Origin: Daldinia sp. FL1419
Taxonomy: Eukaryota > Ascomycota > Sordariomycetes > Xylariales > Hypoxylaceae
DNA: 64,000 nt
Reading direction: 5' to 3'
Assembly (NCBI GenBank): GCA_025201765.1
Contig: MU623453.1
Span: 59,054-123,053 of the forward strand
The position numbers and the translations under genes were made by a program. Below, one piece after another: positions 1 through 10,797 of this stretch. Each line of letters begins with the position of its first letter. Within the stretch, counting starts at the first letter, position 1. A model generated the notes under the pieces. The model was not told where the DNA came from and made no database searches. It worked only from the letters and a program-made list of their open reading frames with translations.

Positions 1-1535
1 ATTAATAAAAAATAAAAATTATAATATAAGATATTATTATAATATATATTCAATTTAAAATATTAATATAATAAATAATTTATATATACTTATTAACTAA
101 ATTAAAAAATAAATATCCTAAGGGAATATTGTTGCATATTATAAAACCATTATATGGATTTATTAAATTTAATATATATTAATTTAAAATTTATTCTTGA
201 CATTACTAACACAAATTATATATAAAATTTTTAATATTTAATTCCTATTTATTGGTCATTAATTTAAAATCCTTTAAAATCATTAGTTTATAAATAAATA
301 ATATTTTTAATATTAATATTATAAAATTCTTTATAATTAAAAATAAAATATTTAATGAAATTGATATTAAGATACACCCCCAAAAGATATTAAATAAAGG
401 AATAGAAGATTTTAATAATATTTATATTATAATTTATAATAATAATTATAAAATCTTAATTATCTAGAAAAATTAAATTAAAAAATTTAAATTATTAAAT
501 ATTAAAATTATAAATATAATTAGTAAATTTGTGGAATAAAGGGTTCAAAAAATTTATATTATTTTTATATATTAACCTAAAATAACTTTTAATTATTTAA
601 TTACTATTTAACATTAAAAATTAGGAATTAAAAAAGTTAAGGTTCTGAACATTAAAATTACCTAATAAATGAATAATAAAACCTATAAATTCAAATATAT
701 TAAACTAAATCCCCAAAATTTCCATTTATATATCTTTATTAATAATTTATTTATAAATAATAAAGACCTTAATTTGTAAATTAAATATATTATTATTTTA
801 AATAATAAGAAATTAATAGATCAAAATAATAAGATTAAAATCACCAATAATATAATCCATTAATTATTTATTAAATATAAATATATCATTTATAACATAT
901 TTATTAATAAAATATATAATATAATTTAAGGTTTTAATATAAAATATATTATATATTATATTATCAATATTATATTAAAATATTTCTCATTTCCTAAAAT
1001 TCTTCTCATTCTTTGTACCAACTCATTCTCCCTATACTAATATTTAATACAAATAGGTATTACTAACAAAAAAAAGCTGATAATAAATCTTATAATTTTA
1101 AAACAATCATACAAAAATAGAAAAATAAATAATATTCATTAGATCCATAAAACATATAACCCAGCTAATATAATGATGAAAGCTTTCTTTAATAAGGTTA
1201 TAAAGATATTAATAAAAGATAATTAAATTAATTTATATTTAAAAGATTGGATAAAATAAGAAATTAATAATGATTTATAAACTATTATTTATAAAAAGAA
1301 ATAGAATAAATGATAGTTATATACTACCAGGCATTATAGACCCCTGTAATAAATAAAAGAAGTATTATATAATTAATATATTATATATATAAGGATTCTA
1401 AACCCATTAAATTCAGAGTAGATAGCTCTTTTCCTCAGGATTTATAAATATACAAATCTCACTGTATTATTTTACTTATTATTTGCTTTCGCTGTTATTT
1501 CTCTTATACATACATTTAGCCCAACAAAGTTATTT
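1..1535 (-). mobile_element. Decayed LINE-like retroelement, left copy
   Basis: Read on the minus strand, this segment aligns nearly continuously with the plus strand of 60895-62425. Position 1 matches about 62425, 1014-1034 matches about 61405, and about 1530 matches about 60895. Around 834-851 (minus) one frame reads IIGDFN, the core of the apurinic endonuclease domain of Tad1/I-type non-LTR elements. Next to the far end is a TGTTGGGCTAAATG-type stretch that may be a gag-like zinc-knuckle region. Many stops interrupt every frame. It is a dead, partial copy that runs off the window start. Confidence 0.65.
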
Positions 1536-1554
1536 AAATATTATTTTTTATATA

Positions 1555-2665
1555 GCTTCTTACAATAATTTATAACTTTATTTCTAGTTAAATATTTTAT
1601 CCATTTTATCTTTTAAGCGCTAATAATTATTTCTATTACTTAGCCTTTTATATGATTATTTAAATATTTTTTTTAGGATATAATTACTTTGTATTTAAGT
1701 AATTATTAAAGTTCTTATTTAATATATAGGTCTTAAGAGTTAATTCTTGTTTGATTAGGTTAATTTCTTTAACTCCCACTTTTCATATAGCTTTTTACGA
1801 TAATTTATAATTTCTTTCTCTTATTAAATATATATTTATTTTATTTATTGAATGGTAGTTACTATTGCTAGTAGTTATTTTTATTAATTTTTTTATTTGA
1901 TTATTTAAATATGTACCCTTTTTAGGATATAATTATTTTATATTTAGTTATTAGAATTTCTGTTTAATATATTAAATTGGAATAATGTAATTATATAATT
2001 AAAGTTATTTTATAAAACCTTATTAATTTTTATGGAATAATTTTTCTAAAATTTTTACAAACTTTTTCTGGATATGAATAGGTTTTCAAGAATTAATTCT
2101 TATCTAATTAGATTAAATTTCATAGAATTACCACTTTCTCTTATAACCTTTACGATAGTTTATAAATTTGTTATTTTGTTAAATATATTGTTTTTTTTAT
2201 TTTTTAAATGCGCGATTATTGTTGGCAGTTATTTTTAATAGTTCTTTTATTTAATTATTTTAATACTTTCTTTAGGATATAGTTATTTTGTATTTTTTAT
2301 TTCATTTATATTTATTAATTTATTATGGGGTAGCTAAAGTGCAGGGCACCTCCTACAAGAGCAATTAAAACTCCTGTTTAAGTATTAACCTTAACTTAAA
2401 GTTCTTATTTAATATATAAACCTCTAAATATTAATTTTTATTTGATTAGGTTAAGTTTTTAAGTATTATTAATTTATTTAATTTTTTTTATAATTTCTTA
2501 CAATAATTTATAGCTTTATTTCCAATTAAATATATTATCCATTCTATCTTTTAAATACTAATAATCACCTTTATTAATTAACCTTTTATTTGATTATTTT
2601 AATACCTACTTTCTTCAAAATATAATAACCTTACATCTAACTATTATAATTCCTATTTAATTAAA
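1555..2665. repeat. Four degenerate LTR-like units in a row
   Basis: About four diverged units (roughly 1555-1735, 1736-1985, 2085-2330, 2400-2665) repeat the same succession: a TTTGATTAGGTTAA-like start, a TTACNATAATTTATA segment, TTAAATATAT-TTATT, an AGGATATAATTATTTTATAT-like block and an end near TTTAATAT. The third unit continues into GGGTAGCTAAAGTGCAGGGC (2327-2346), which matches the distal part of the ~395-bp LTR repeats in the right block. I read them as nested, RIP-mutated solo LTR pieces of a related Copia family; boundaries are approximate. Confidence 0.5.
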
Positions 2666-2750
2666 GTTTTTATTTAATACCCTAATTAAACAATTTCTAA
2701 AAAATATATATTTTTTCAAAATCCTCAAAGTAGGAACTCCCTTAGGTCAA

Positions 2751-3393
2751 CCACCAACCCATTAAATATCTAGATACACCTAATAAAAATGCTCTATTAC
2801 ATATACGGATAACCTTCCTCTTTAAGAATCGATCAAGGCTAGCACAATATCCCTCCTAAAATCGGGCATTTACCTTGGACTCCACACTAAGTCTTTATCA
2901 AATGGTCGTGCGTCAGCTATGGCTCAGCTACACTGCTACATACTACTACTATGTACCTAGGTACCTTTACTAGGTAACGGCAACACCGTATTGCAAAGCA
3001 TGAAAGATAGACTTGGAACCTAGGCACATATAGGTAGGTAGGTACAGGTAGGTACCTACCTATATATACGTCTGATGCATTTCGATAATGTAGGTATCAT
3101 TCATTTATCGCTAGGAATCGCTAGAGATCATGTTTCCGTAACCGATCCCTTTATTTATCCCCATGTAGCTAGGCAGGATTACCGCCGACTCTGTTTAATC
3201 CCTAATATTGGTTTACAGTTTCCAAACACCTGCCCTCGACCTCTTCCTCCATCCGCGCTATTGTAGTGGTATAACACATTTAGGCCCCTTTATGCCTCCG
3301 AAAGCCACCGCATCTATTGGGTATGAGCCAAGAGACAATCTCCCCCTATAATTAACTTCCTGGGGCTCCAATGTAATCGTAACCAAATGGGTA
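2751..3393. other. Transition zone with CCTAGG/GGTACC palindromes
   Basis: This is the border between the AT block and the gene island. No gene is visible. It contains clustered palindromic pieces (TACCTAGGTACC at 2956-2967, TAGGTAGGTAGGTACAGG near 3031, GGTACCTACC near 3051) that recur between genes throughout the island. A 63-codon ORF at 3075-3266 has no recognisable features and is probably chance. Confidence 0.6.
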
Positions 3394-5998
3394 TCACGTA
3401 ACAACTGCGGTGGCACTAGCACCAACAGCCCCTTCACTCCCGGATATGCTTTGTTGTGCTGCTTCCAAGAAGCCGGGCCGCCATCTTTGGAGATATTTGG
3501 CGGCTATGGGTCTTGTGTCCTCATACTCCGTCCAAATGTCCTGAATAGCATCTAATGCGAGATCTCTAATGGGTGGGCGCATCATCACTAGGTAGTACAA
3601 GGTCGTCAGAGCAAGGTTGACTAAGCTTGGATCTCGACATAATGTTCTAACTCGTGAAAAGATGGCCTGGTTGAGTTCTGGTAGTTCACTTAGGAACCGT
3701 GTGAGGACCTTATCTTGAGAATGGAGATAGGGAATGAATCCGTCCAAAAGACGTAGTGTCCACTTCTCATAGTGAAGGGGAATGTCGCGGGGGACGGGCG
3801 AGGATGACGCGGATTGCTTTTGAACCTTATCATTATACCACTCCTCGCTTAACCAAGATACGGCCACCTCGATTCGCTTTCGGAAATCTTCGAGGACATA
3901 ATTAAAAAGCTGTTCACGAATAATATCACTTAAACGTGTAGACGAAAGGGTTGAGAGAGCTCCTTGGATATCCTCATCTTCTTCTGAGATATCGAGTCCC
4001 GCATTGGCCCGAGTCGCCAGACGAGTTATTACAGTGATCCACGAGTCTCGATCATATGAACTGGCTGCAAGTCTGTTGATACCAGCCTTGGCCTTCTTGG
4101 TGGCAGGGTCCTCTAGAGTTCTCATCGTACCAAACACCCTTGTGACTGAACCCTGTCCCACCTTGGTGGCTTGGACTGGATTTAACGTCGGTGGCGGCGG
4201 TAGCTGGAAATTAGGCAGTGTAAGGCCGCCTAGCGTCGGCTTCTCTAGTTCATGGCGCTCATCCACGGGCGAGGAATCGAGCTTGTTAAGAATCTGTTCG
4301 GTGTCCTCCGCTGTAGAGAAATCGGGCTCGTAGTCGTCCTCATCTTCCTCCACATCGAGTGGTGTAGTCTCAGGGTTTACTGGCTGTTGCTGAACTTCAT
4401 ATAATGTTGTCAGGCGGTCTCGTACACCCTGCGTATCCGTAAGCTATAATTATTTATAATAAAGGAGTGCGACGCTTAACATACCTGGATAGCACGGTCC
4501 AGGAGCTGGGGGTCTATACGAGCGATAGTGGTAACACTTATTTTGGCGGCTATGGGTGCTGGGACATTATTGCTAACGTCGAAGTGCTTCAGCCCATCAT
4601 TATTAGTAAATGTGAAAACTTCTGCAAGAGTATGGGGGCCTGGCTTTAAGGGGGTGATTTCGAGTTGCGGATGAGGTGACACAGCTCCTGTTCGTTGGCG
4701 TTTGGCCTCTACCCCGTTTGCTTGCTCTGCCAACGCTCTTTTACGGCCACCTTCATCAAATATTTCGGCTCGCGAGCGCATAAGACGTTCGATATATTGT
4801 TGCATACGACCGACTAGCGGGTTCTGCGGGTGTCTAAAGCGGTGTTAGTGATGTATAGGTAGATACTACGAGTCCTGAAATCCTACCGTTTGGACAGATG
4901 TAAGAGTAACATGCGTGTTGTCTTTTCCATCGACTTGACAAGAACCTTTGTCTTGGGAGTCAAAGGCGAGTTCGCGAGCTTCAAAGGGTTGAAGTTAAGA
5001 ACGGTGTTCACAATTCTATTCGAGGTCGCAGGTCTATTTCGGACGAGAATAGACAATGTATTCAAAGTTGCATCTACAATCAATGCATCACTAAAAAGAA
5101 TGCGTCAATTGCCAAATTTCAGCTTATTATTGAATAATCCTCTCCTACCTGCTGTTATCTTGCAAAATCCCAAGCATTCTGTCTAGGAGACCCGATGCTT
5201 CGGCTTCAAGTTTAGGAGCATCGAGAATGGGGTGGTTCGAAGGAATCATGACAAGCGATATGTCAAGGAGATCACCGCGCTGTATAGAATAGAATATTAG
5301 TACCGGCTATATCACACGGACAAAGACATATACATACTCTTGGCTCTGGGTTTACGCTTTGTGTTTGCGCAAGTACCACCCGCTGGGCAAACTTGATACA
5401 GCAAATTCGGACGCTTAAAGGTGCAGTATCCCATATTCGCAGTATCCTAGTCTTGATCGCAGTCATGCGTTCCCATGTGTGCGTGTCGTAGGAGTTGTTA
5501 ATACTAATACCATTAAAAAGTCAGCGCTGTGGACTCTAGAGCATGTCATATGAAGATTGTGATTCTAGAAGGATGGCAGCGCATGGGCACGGTCTTGGTC
5601 TTGGTAGGTAAAGCCCACCAAAGTCTACGAGTCTACAGTGGCCAGTTGGGAGAAACCTACATCCATCGTAACGCCAACGGGTATATACTGGCCGCTGCCT
5701 GAATGACGCCTCTGAGAACCATGACATCCTGATTGACGTCTTCCACCAGTAACTTGAGTGTTTCCAATACTACTAGAGACAGGGTCTCTTTCTGACCAGG
5801 TGCGATGGCAGGTGTCGCAAATGCTTCCGCGAGAAACTCGGCACCCCATCGTCGAAATTCTACTTGCGCCGAAGGACCTATGATGGGGAGTGTGGCTTGA
5901 ATGACTTGCGTATAATAGTTGGCATTTCCCAGGACAAGTTTCCTAGCACCTTCGAGTTGGCGAATCTGGTCTTGAACGGAAAGTTGAGCTGTTGCCAT
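3394..5998 (-). CDS. pta1: Symplekin/Pta1 homologue (mRNA 3'-end processing scaffold)
   Basis: Six exons (5998-5661, 5503-5338, 5279-5149, 5090-4887, 4833-4485, 4428-3394) join to 2223 nt, 740 aa, near the usual size of fungal Pta1. Pta1/symplekin is a scaffold of the cleavage and polyadenylation factor in the nucleus, bridging the poly(A) polymerase and phosphatase modules. The N-terminal half shows the helical-repeat symplekin/Pta1 domain: the start MATAQLSVQDQIRQLEGARK, then RWIINNSYDTHTWERM joined across the first intron, CCIKFAQRVVLAQ, EAEASGLLDRMLGILQDNSS, VDATLNTLSILVRNRPATSN and SMEKTTRMLL. The C-terminal third is a separate helical region after an acidic stretch. The first intron is unusually long (157 nt); the other donors are GTAGG or GTATG types. 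The start is the first ATG of the conserved N-terminus. It is divergent from coa3 (981 bp apart). Family assignment is firm; exon borders are inferred by hand. Confidence 0.88.
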
Positions 5999-6979
5999 TG
6001 CGAATTATTTAGGTAGACCTAAAAAGGCCCAAGCTTTTGTAAAAGTCGAAAAAGTTGAGATATGGTATTTTGACAGGGCATGAATGATGAATCAAAATTG
6101 TAAGTCTTTGATATGATCCAAGTTAAAAGGGACGAGGACTCGTGTTTTGGGTATCAAAAAAATGCGGGAGAGTAGGAGTGCGTGAAAGTGCGTGAAAATG
6201 CGACAAAATGCGTCAAAATGTGTGTGAAGTGTCGACGTTTAGGAAGTTGTATTGTGGCGCGTCGTGCCTTCGTGTCTGCCCGGTGATGTCAATTAGAAGA
6301 TCGCCGGGTAAGTAGCCTGCATCATCATTCACGACACGCCAGCATTAACAATTGAGGACCATGCTCGTAGCTGGAATTGCTTCTGGATTGGTTGAGTTGT
6401 TAATTATTTCAAAGCAACAGGTTAGAAACGTGGGACGTCCTTAACAGTACGAAAAAGTGAAAGAAGGAAAAAAAATTTAAAAATTTTGAGTATCTATTAG
6501 TTGGTCGCGATTGAAGAGAAAGCTGCTTCAGGGCGCCTTCTGCATGTATGTAATTCGAATTGGAGACAAAGAAAGCTTCCAAGTTGGGGTCAAATCACGG
6601 TGCAAGGTTCAGTGTTCAATGTTCCCTCTATTATCCGCGAATACCCCGACAAAACATGTGTACCTAGGCACTTCTCTCAGTGCACAGGTACTACCTACCT
6701 ACCTAGGTACATACCTACGTAGGAGGCACCTAACCAGCTTGAGGTTCCGCTGCGGGATTGTGGAGTACATAGTACATGCCTTAGGTAGGTACGGGTACCT
6801 AGGTAATCTGCAGCACCTAAGCCGCCGCATCGTCAGATCAAGATTTGCTAATCCAGTATTCAATAAAGCATTCTACATACAATGCGATTAATTTCAGCCC
6901 AGCCTTGACAACCCCCTAGGTTAATACCCCGTCGCGCATACAAAAGGAAACACGCCTACCTGGGCTCAGAAATTACAAA
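5999..6979. promoter_or_regulatory. Divergent intergenic region pta1/coa3
   Basis: This 981-bp stretch separates two divergently transcribed genes and must hold both promoters. Near the pta1 side lies a 10-bp periodic repeat (6179-6230, listed separately). Nearer coa3 are CCTAGG/GGTACC palindromes (6661-6722 and 6783-6803). Plus-strand ORFs here (6501-6722, 6511-6891) show no family similarity and overlap the palindromes. Confidence 0.5.
6179..6230. repeat. 10-bp periodic repeat upstream of pta1
   Basis: About five units of the form TGCGTGAAAA / TGCGACAAAA / TGCGTCAAAA / TGTGTGAAG follow one another at a spacing of 10 bp, about one helical turn. It lies 180-230 bp upstream of the pta1 start codon. 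Confidence 0.6.
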
Positions 6980-7344
6980 ATGGCTGCTGGGTATATCTAA
7001 ACGGGAGACTGAAACTATGGCATTTTATCTAATAACCCTACAGATTCGGAAGCTCTTCATACTACGATAGACGGTTCAGACAATCACCCGCCCTCATCCG
7101 AGCAAGGCGACCTTACCTCTTTAAGAATGCCGTTGTTGGATCCGCCGTGGCAGCATTTGCAATTGGTGTTTGTGAGTAACAGCTAGTACTGATTATCTCC
7201 TCAAGGGAGGCTATACCGATTTATTTATCTGGTCACTTACCTGGTTACCTACCCACAGATGCATACACTATCAGCGTCATCGGACAGGACGAGTTCGAAG
7301 ATGTAAAGGTTCCCAGTGCGCCGACTCAGCCTGAGAACAAGTAG
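6980..7344 (+). CDS. coa3: Cytochrome c oxidase assembly factor 3 (Coa3)
   Basis: Three exons (6980-6990, 7044-7171, 7259-7344) give 225 nt, 74 aa. The first exon is only 11 nt, so no ordinary ORF scan shows the gene. Spliced, it starts MAAGFGSSSYYDRRFRQ, continues with LIRARRPYLFKN, a single hydrophobic segment (residues about 36-58, AVVGSAVAAFAIGV then YAYTISVI) and the motif GQDEFEDVKVP near the C-terminus. This is the layout of fungal Coa3: a small, single-pass protein of the mitochondrial inner membrane that binds newly made Cox1 and links its maturation to its translation. Both introns have good signals (GTATAT...CTACAG and GTGAGT...CCACAG). It is divergent from pta1 and convergent with the Dep1-like gene. 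Length and motif agree; the assignment is likely. Confidence 0.85.
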
Positions 7345-7904
7345 ATACTAGGTCTATCACTGGATATAACTTTACCTATGGCATAGGAAATCATAAGAGA
7401 AATTCACGAATAATATGGTCACTCAACTTCAGGCGTATAAGGCAACGTATGAAATCGGAACTGTTGTCTTCCATTTCAGAAAAAAAAAAAAAAAAAGCGG
7501 TTGTGAAAGAATATACACTAGATGGTATCACGGCCTATGTCAAGCCTATAAACGAACGGCAAGCCTCCCAAAACGCCAAAATATGTGTCTATGATGACAA
7601 TCCGAACAACATGTATCATAGAGGCCCCTCTCCATTCTCTACATTCCGTTTGAAGACGCCATCCGCTAGCAACGCAGCATATCGCAAATATAATGCAGCC
7701 ACTTCCATACACCAGCCGGAAGCCTCTATTGTAAGCCGTAACTCCAAATGCAAAACGTATGCACAGGGTATAACGTCCCTATTTCCTATCTCGCAAGATC
7801 ATTTAACCCAACGATACACGGTCTTGCCGGCCAACCGGCAAGTCGGTCTCAAATGTGTGTCATGTTCTGCTCATTCGTGAAAATGATTCGCCCATAAATG
7901 TGTA
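7345..7904. other. Convergent intergenic region coa3/dep1-like
   Basis: This is the 3' region shared by two converging genes. It holds an A17 tract (7480-7496) and otherwise nothing I can assign. A 143-codon plus-strand ORF (7449-7880) reads through the A tract as poly-lysine and lacks family features, so it is not called. Confidence 0.5.
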
Positions 7905-10020
7905 TTATAAGTTACCTACTGGCTGGTTGCTTTCATGTTTCGCGGCTGCTTCTGCTGCTTTCATGCTGCGCGCTTTAGTCTGTTCTAATAAGCTAGCAGC
8001 TCGTGTCACTTCGGGTGAGGTAGAAGGTTGTCTCGGTACACTCTTCTGAGTCCTAGAAGGACCGTGGGGGAGCTGGGCCGTTGAACCATTGGTAAATGGA
8101 TGTGACTGGTTGGAATGTCTCCTGGATCCTAATGGTACGCCTGGTATACCGCCATGAGGATGTGTTTCATGTTGGGCTGGGTGTTGTCGCTGGAGAAGAT
8201 GGGCATTTGATGGATGATTGGGATTTGCCCAAGGGGTTTGCTCGATAAACTGCTCTCCTGCAGGGCCAAGACTTTGGCCGAACGGCAGCCCACTGTAATC
8301 TACATACGCAGGTCTATGTGCTTGGTGCCGAAGCGACGACTGGCGGTTCCTCTGGTTATGGATGATCAGCAATGTTATACACTGATTGTAAATGGTCTGC
8401 GGTGGCCTACATTTATCGCATCGAAGTCGTCTTCCAGCTCTTGTACGGATGCGCCCTTCATATCTGGAGCCGCGGGCATTCCTTCGTACTTAGCCACGCC
8501 GGACAAGATAGAGACCTCCTTATTGTACGCCAGCGCGTTTCTAGTGCGCTGAGCGGGATCGGCAGGGAATCGGAGACCAAATTCGGGGACGTTGTTGGCT
8601 TGTTTACGGCGTTCGTGCTGGATGTCGTACCACTGTTGGCCTAGCTCTGCTAGAATGGTTTCTCTCGACTCCCTAACGGACTGGAAGAACTGAGAATGGA
8701 TTTGCGATCGTCTAGAAACCGCCCATCTCTCTAGAGATTCTACTTTGAGTTCCAGCTCTCGGTTTGCCACGCGGATTCTTTCGTCTCTTCGTGCATCAAT
8801 GCATTGCATCATAGCAAGGTACTCGGGGTGCGTTATGGTCTCGGATCGTAGCATTACTTCCTCTTGGTTCAGCTGCTCGAGTCGTTCTTCGTATAGTCTG
8901 AAGTAATATTGATGAGTCTGTATCGCGGTTGTTGAAGAAGAAATAAAGCCTACCTGTCTCTGAAAGTTGCGAATCTTTTTTCGATTGCAGTCAACTGTTC
9001 AAAAGCCGTCTTCTTTCTTTCGACTAATGAGTTTTGGTTAGTATGGGTTGTTGAGTAATGTTAATGTAGGTATCTCTTACGCTCTTCTTCGTTTCTATGA
9101 GCTGCTTCTGCTTCCTCGTCTACGTCGGCCTCAAGCGGTTCGTCCTCACCGGCGTGAGTGGCTTCGTCTTCGACCACGGCATCACCAACAGCTTCTTCCG
9201 GTGGCTCGTCGGCCTCAGCATGCTGTTCCGTAGCTTTGAGCTTCTTTGCACCACTGCGCGTCTGCTTCTTAGGTACAATCTCTTGGTCTGACTGAGCATG
9301 TTGAACATTGTTTGCAACACGTTCTATACCAGCTATGACGTTGATGGCTTCGTCGGCAGAGGGTTCGCCGCTATTTGTTTGGACTGACGGGTGATTTTCA
9401 TCGGCCATCGGAGTGTCGCCGTCTATGTCTTGTCGGCTGGGCGTAGGTACCGAACCAGTACGCTTTTGCAGTAGTTGCGAAGGTTCTGAGTTTTCAATAG
9501 GCATGGAGGCCCGTTTTCGCTTTCTACTTTCGACTTCTGGAGGGGTAGCTTCGACTAAAATATCGAGAATGGGGGATTGACGCCTTTTTAAGGTCTTTGT
9601 CTCTTGCGCTGGGGGGGTAGAAGCTATTGACATTTCCTCGAAGAAAGGCCCGTCATCTTCGTCTCTATTTTGCCCACTCCTTGTGTTTCGCCGTCGCAAT
9701 TTACTCGGAGTACGCTCATAAACTTGACCTTCCGCTGATTTGTTCAAGACGACGTCTTTATGACGGGTAGGATTTCGAGGCGTGTCATAGAGGCGTTCGG
9801 TCTCGGCCTCGGTGTCGTTCGCGTCAGAAAGATCGTCTACAGAGCTTGCGTCCTCGTTGTGGATTTCGGGCGTGACATCATTTAGACTACGCAGGTCTCC
9901 TGGGTCGCCATCCTTATCTTCAACATCACTCAGTGGACTTGAGCCATCGTCATCGGAGAGCGGTTCGATCGGTGGGGGTGGAATGGTAAGCGGCGCAGGC
10001 GCCGTGTCTCCAGTTGCCAT
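7905..10020 (-). CDS. Sds3/Dep1-family subunit of an Rpd3L-type histone deacetylase complex
   Basis: Four exons (10020-9081, 9023-8954, 8897-8411, 8351-7905) join to 1944 nt, 647 aa. The first ~300 residues are acidic, Ser/Asp/Glu-rich and disordered, with Lys/Arg clusters. The Sds3-like domain is recovered only by splicing: exon 1 ends ...RNEEE, exon 2 gives LERKKTAFEQLTAIEKRFAT and exon 3 gives LYEERLEQLNQEEVMLRS followed by THPEYLAMMQCIDARRDERI. The pattern of an ERL(E)xL helix, then HPEYL, then RRDERI, is typical of Sds3/Dep1/Brms1 proteins, which are coiled-coil scaffolds of the Rpd3L/Sin3 deacetylase in the nucleus. The tail is Gln/Pro/His-rich. The last intron (8410-8352, 59 nt) is essential: without it a stop at 8375 splits the gene. 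It could be named Dep1 or Sds3; the long acidic N-terminus favours Dep1. Confidence 0.78.
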
Positions 10021-10797
10021 CTTCTTGTAGTAATTGATATATCCTCTTTCTTAACCAATTATAATAATATCGACCAGTATGGGGGATAAAAGGTCGATTT
10101 GCTAAGGAAGAGACGGCGCAGTTGTTGTGGTAGAACTGTCGGAGGAGAGTTTTTAGAGCTTAGAAGGATAAGAGAAGAGAGGCAGTGGAGAGAAAGTAAA
10201 TAATCGGAAGGGCAATGAAATATCGAGTAAAGGTTAGGATTCGGGGGCACAACGCCGCAGTCAGGCGATTTAAAGGGACATTTAATATGAAACGAGTGTC
10301 TGCGGACTTGGGTACCAAATATCGAGAAAAAGAGAAGTAATGTAAAGGTTGTAAAGGTGGTGATCAAATGGGGGAGGGTTCGCTTTGCGCGCAAGCAAGA
10401 ACTTACCATTACTGCCAACCGCTAGCAGAGAGCACTGGCACCTTGACTATTACCCCCAAAATAACTCTAGATTGCTACGTACGGCACCTGGGAACCCCGA
10501 GCAAAACCGCTTATCGATAACGCACGCGTGTTAAAACGGTCCGTGATGACCTTTTAGTACCAAGGTACCTAGGTATTTTTATCCGATATCGAATATCTAA
10601 TCCAATGATTCCAATCTACTAGTTCAATCTGTTAATCCACTTTCCAACCCTTAGGTGCGATAAGATAAGATAATACAGGTAGTTAGGTATTGTAGACTTT
10701 TTTTTTTTTTCCTTAATGGTCGCACTTGGAGCCGCGCCGCAAATAAGCTTCACTGTCGACAATATCAAATAAAATAAATTCAAGTTACAACGCGAAT
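10021..10797. promoter_or_regulatory. Divergent intergenic region dep1-like/nop12
   Basis: A 777-bp region between two divergent starts. It contains a T12 tract near 10699, one CCTAGG-type palindrome (10565-10573) and a TTATCGATAA palindrome (10512-10521). The antisense-looking ORF at 10059-10418 has no family signature. I see no specific operator. Confidence 0.45.

Larger units (their letters stand above)
1..2750. other. Left AT-rich (RIP-type) block
   Basis: The sequence is almost entirely A and T with no open frame of useful length, and it ends abruptly near position 2750, where normal-complexity DNA begins. Such blocks in ascomycetes form when repeat-induced point mutation converts CpA to TpA in duplicated DNA. 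The relatedness of its contents to elements in the right block supports a transposon origin. Confidence 0.85.

Noticed and set aside
4004..4333. Plus-strand ORF antisense to pta1
   Set aside because: Shadow of the conserved pta1 coding frame.
7449..7880. 143-codon plus-strand ORF between coa3 and the Dep1-like gene
   Set aside because: It begins by reading an A17 tract as poly-lysine, has no family signature and lies in a shared 3' region.
9812..10030. Ser-rich plus-strand ORF
   Set aside because: Shadow of the acidic N-terminus of the Dep1-like protein.
10059..10418. 119-codon minus-strand ORF upstream of the Dep1-like gene
   Set aside because: Ser/Leu/Phe-rich translation of pyrimidine-rich promoter DNA; it would overlap the leader of the Dep1-like gene.
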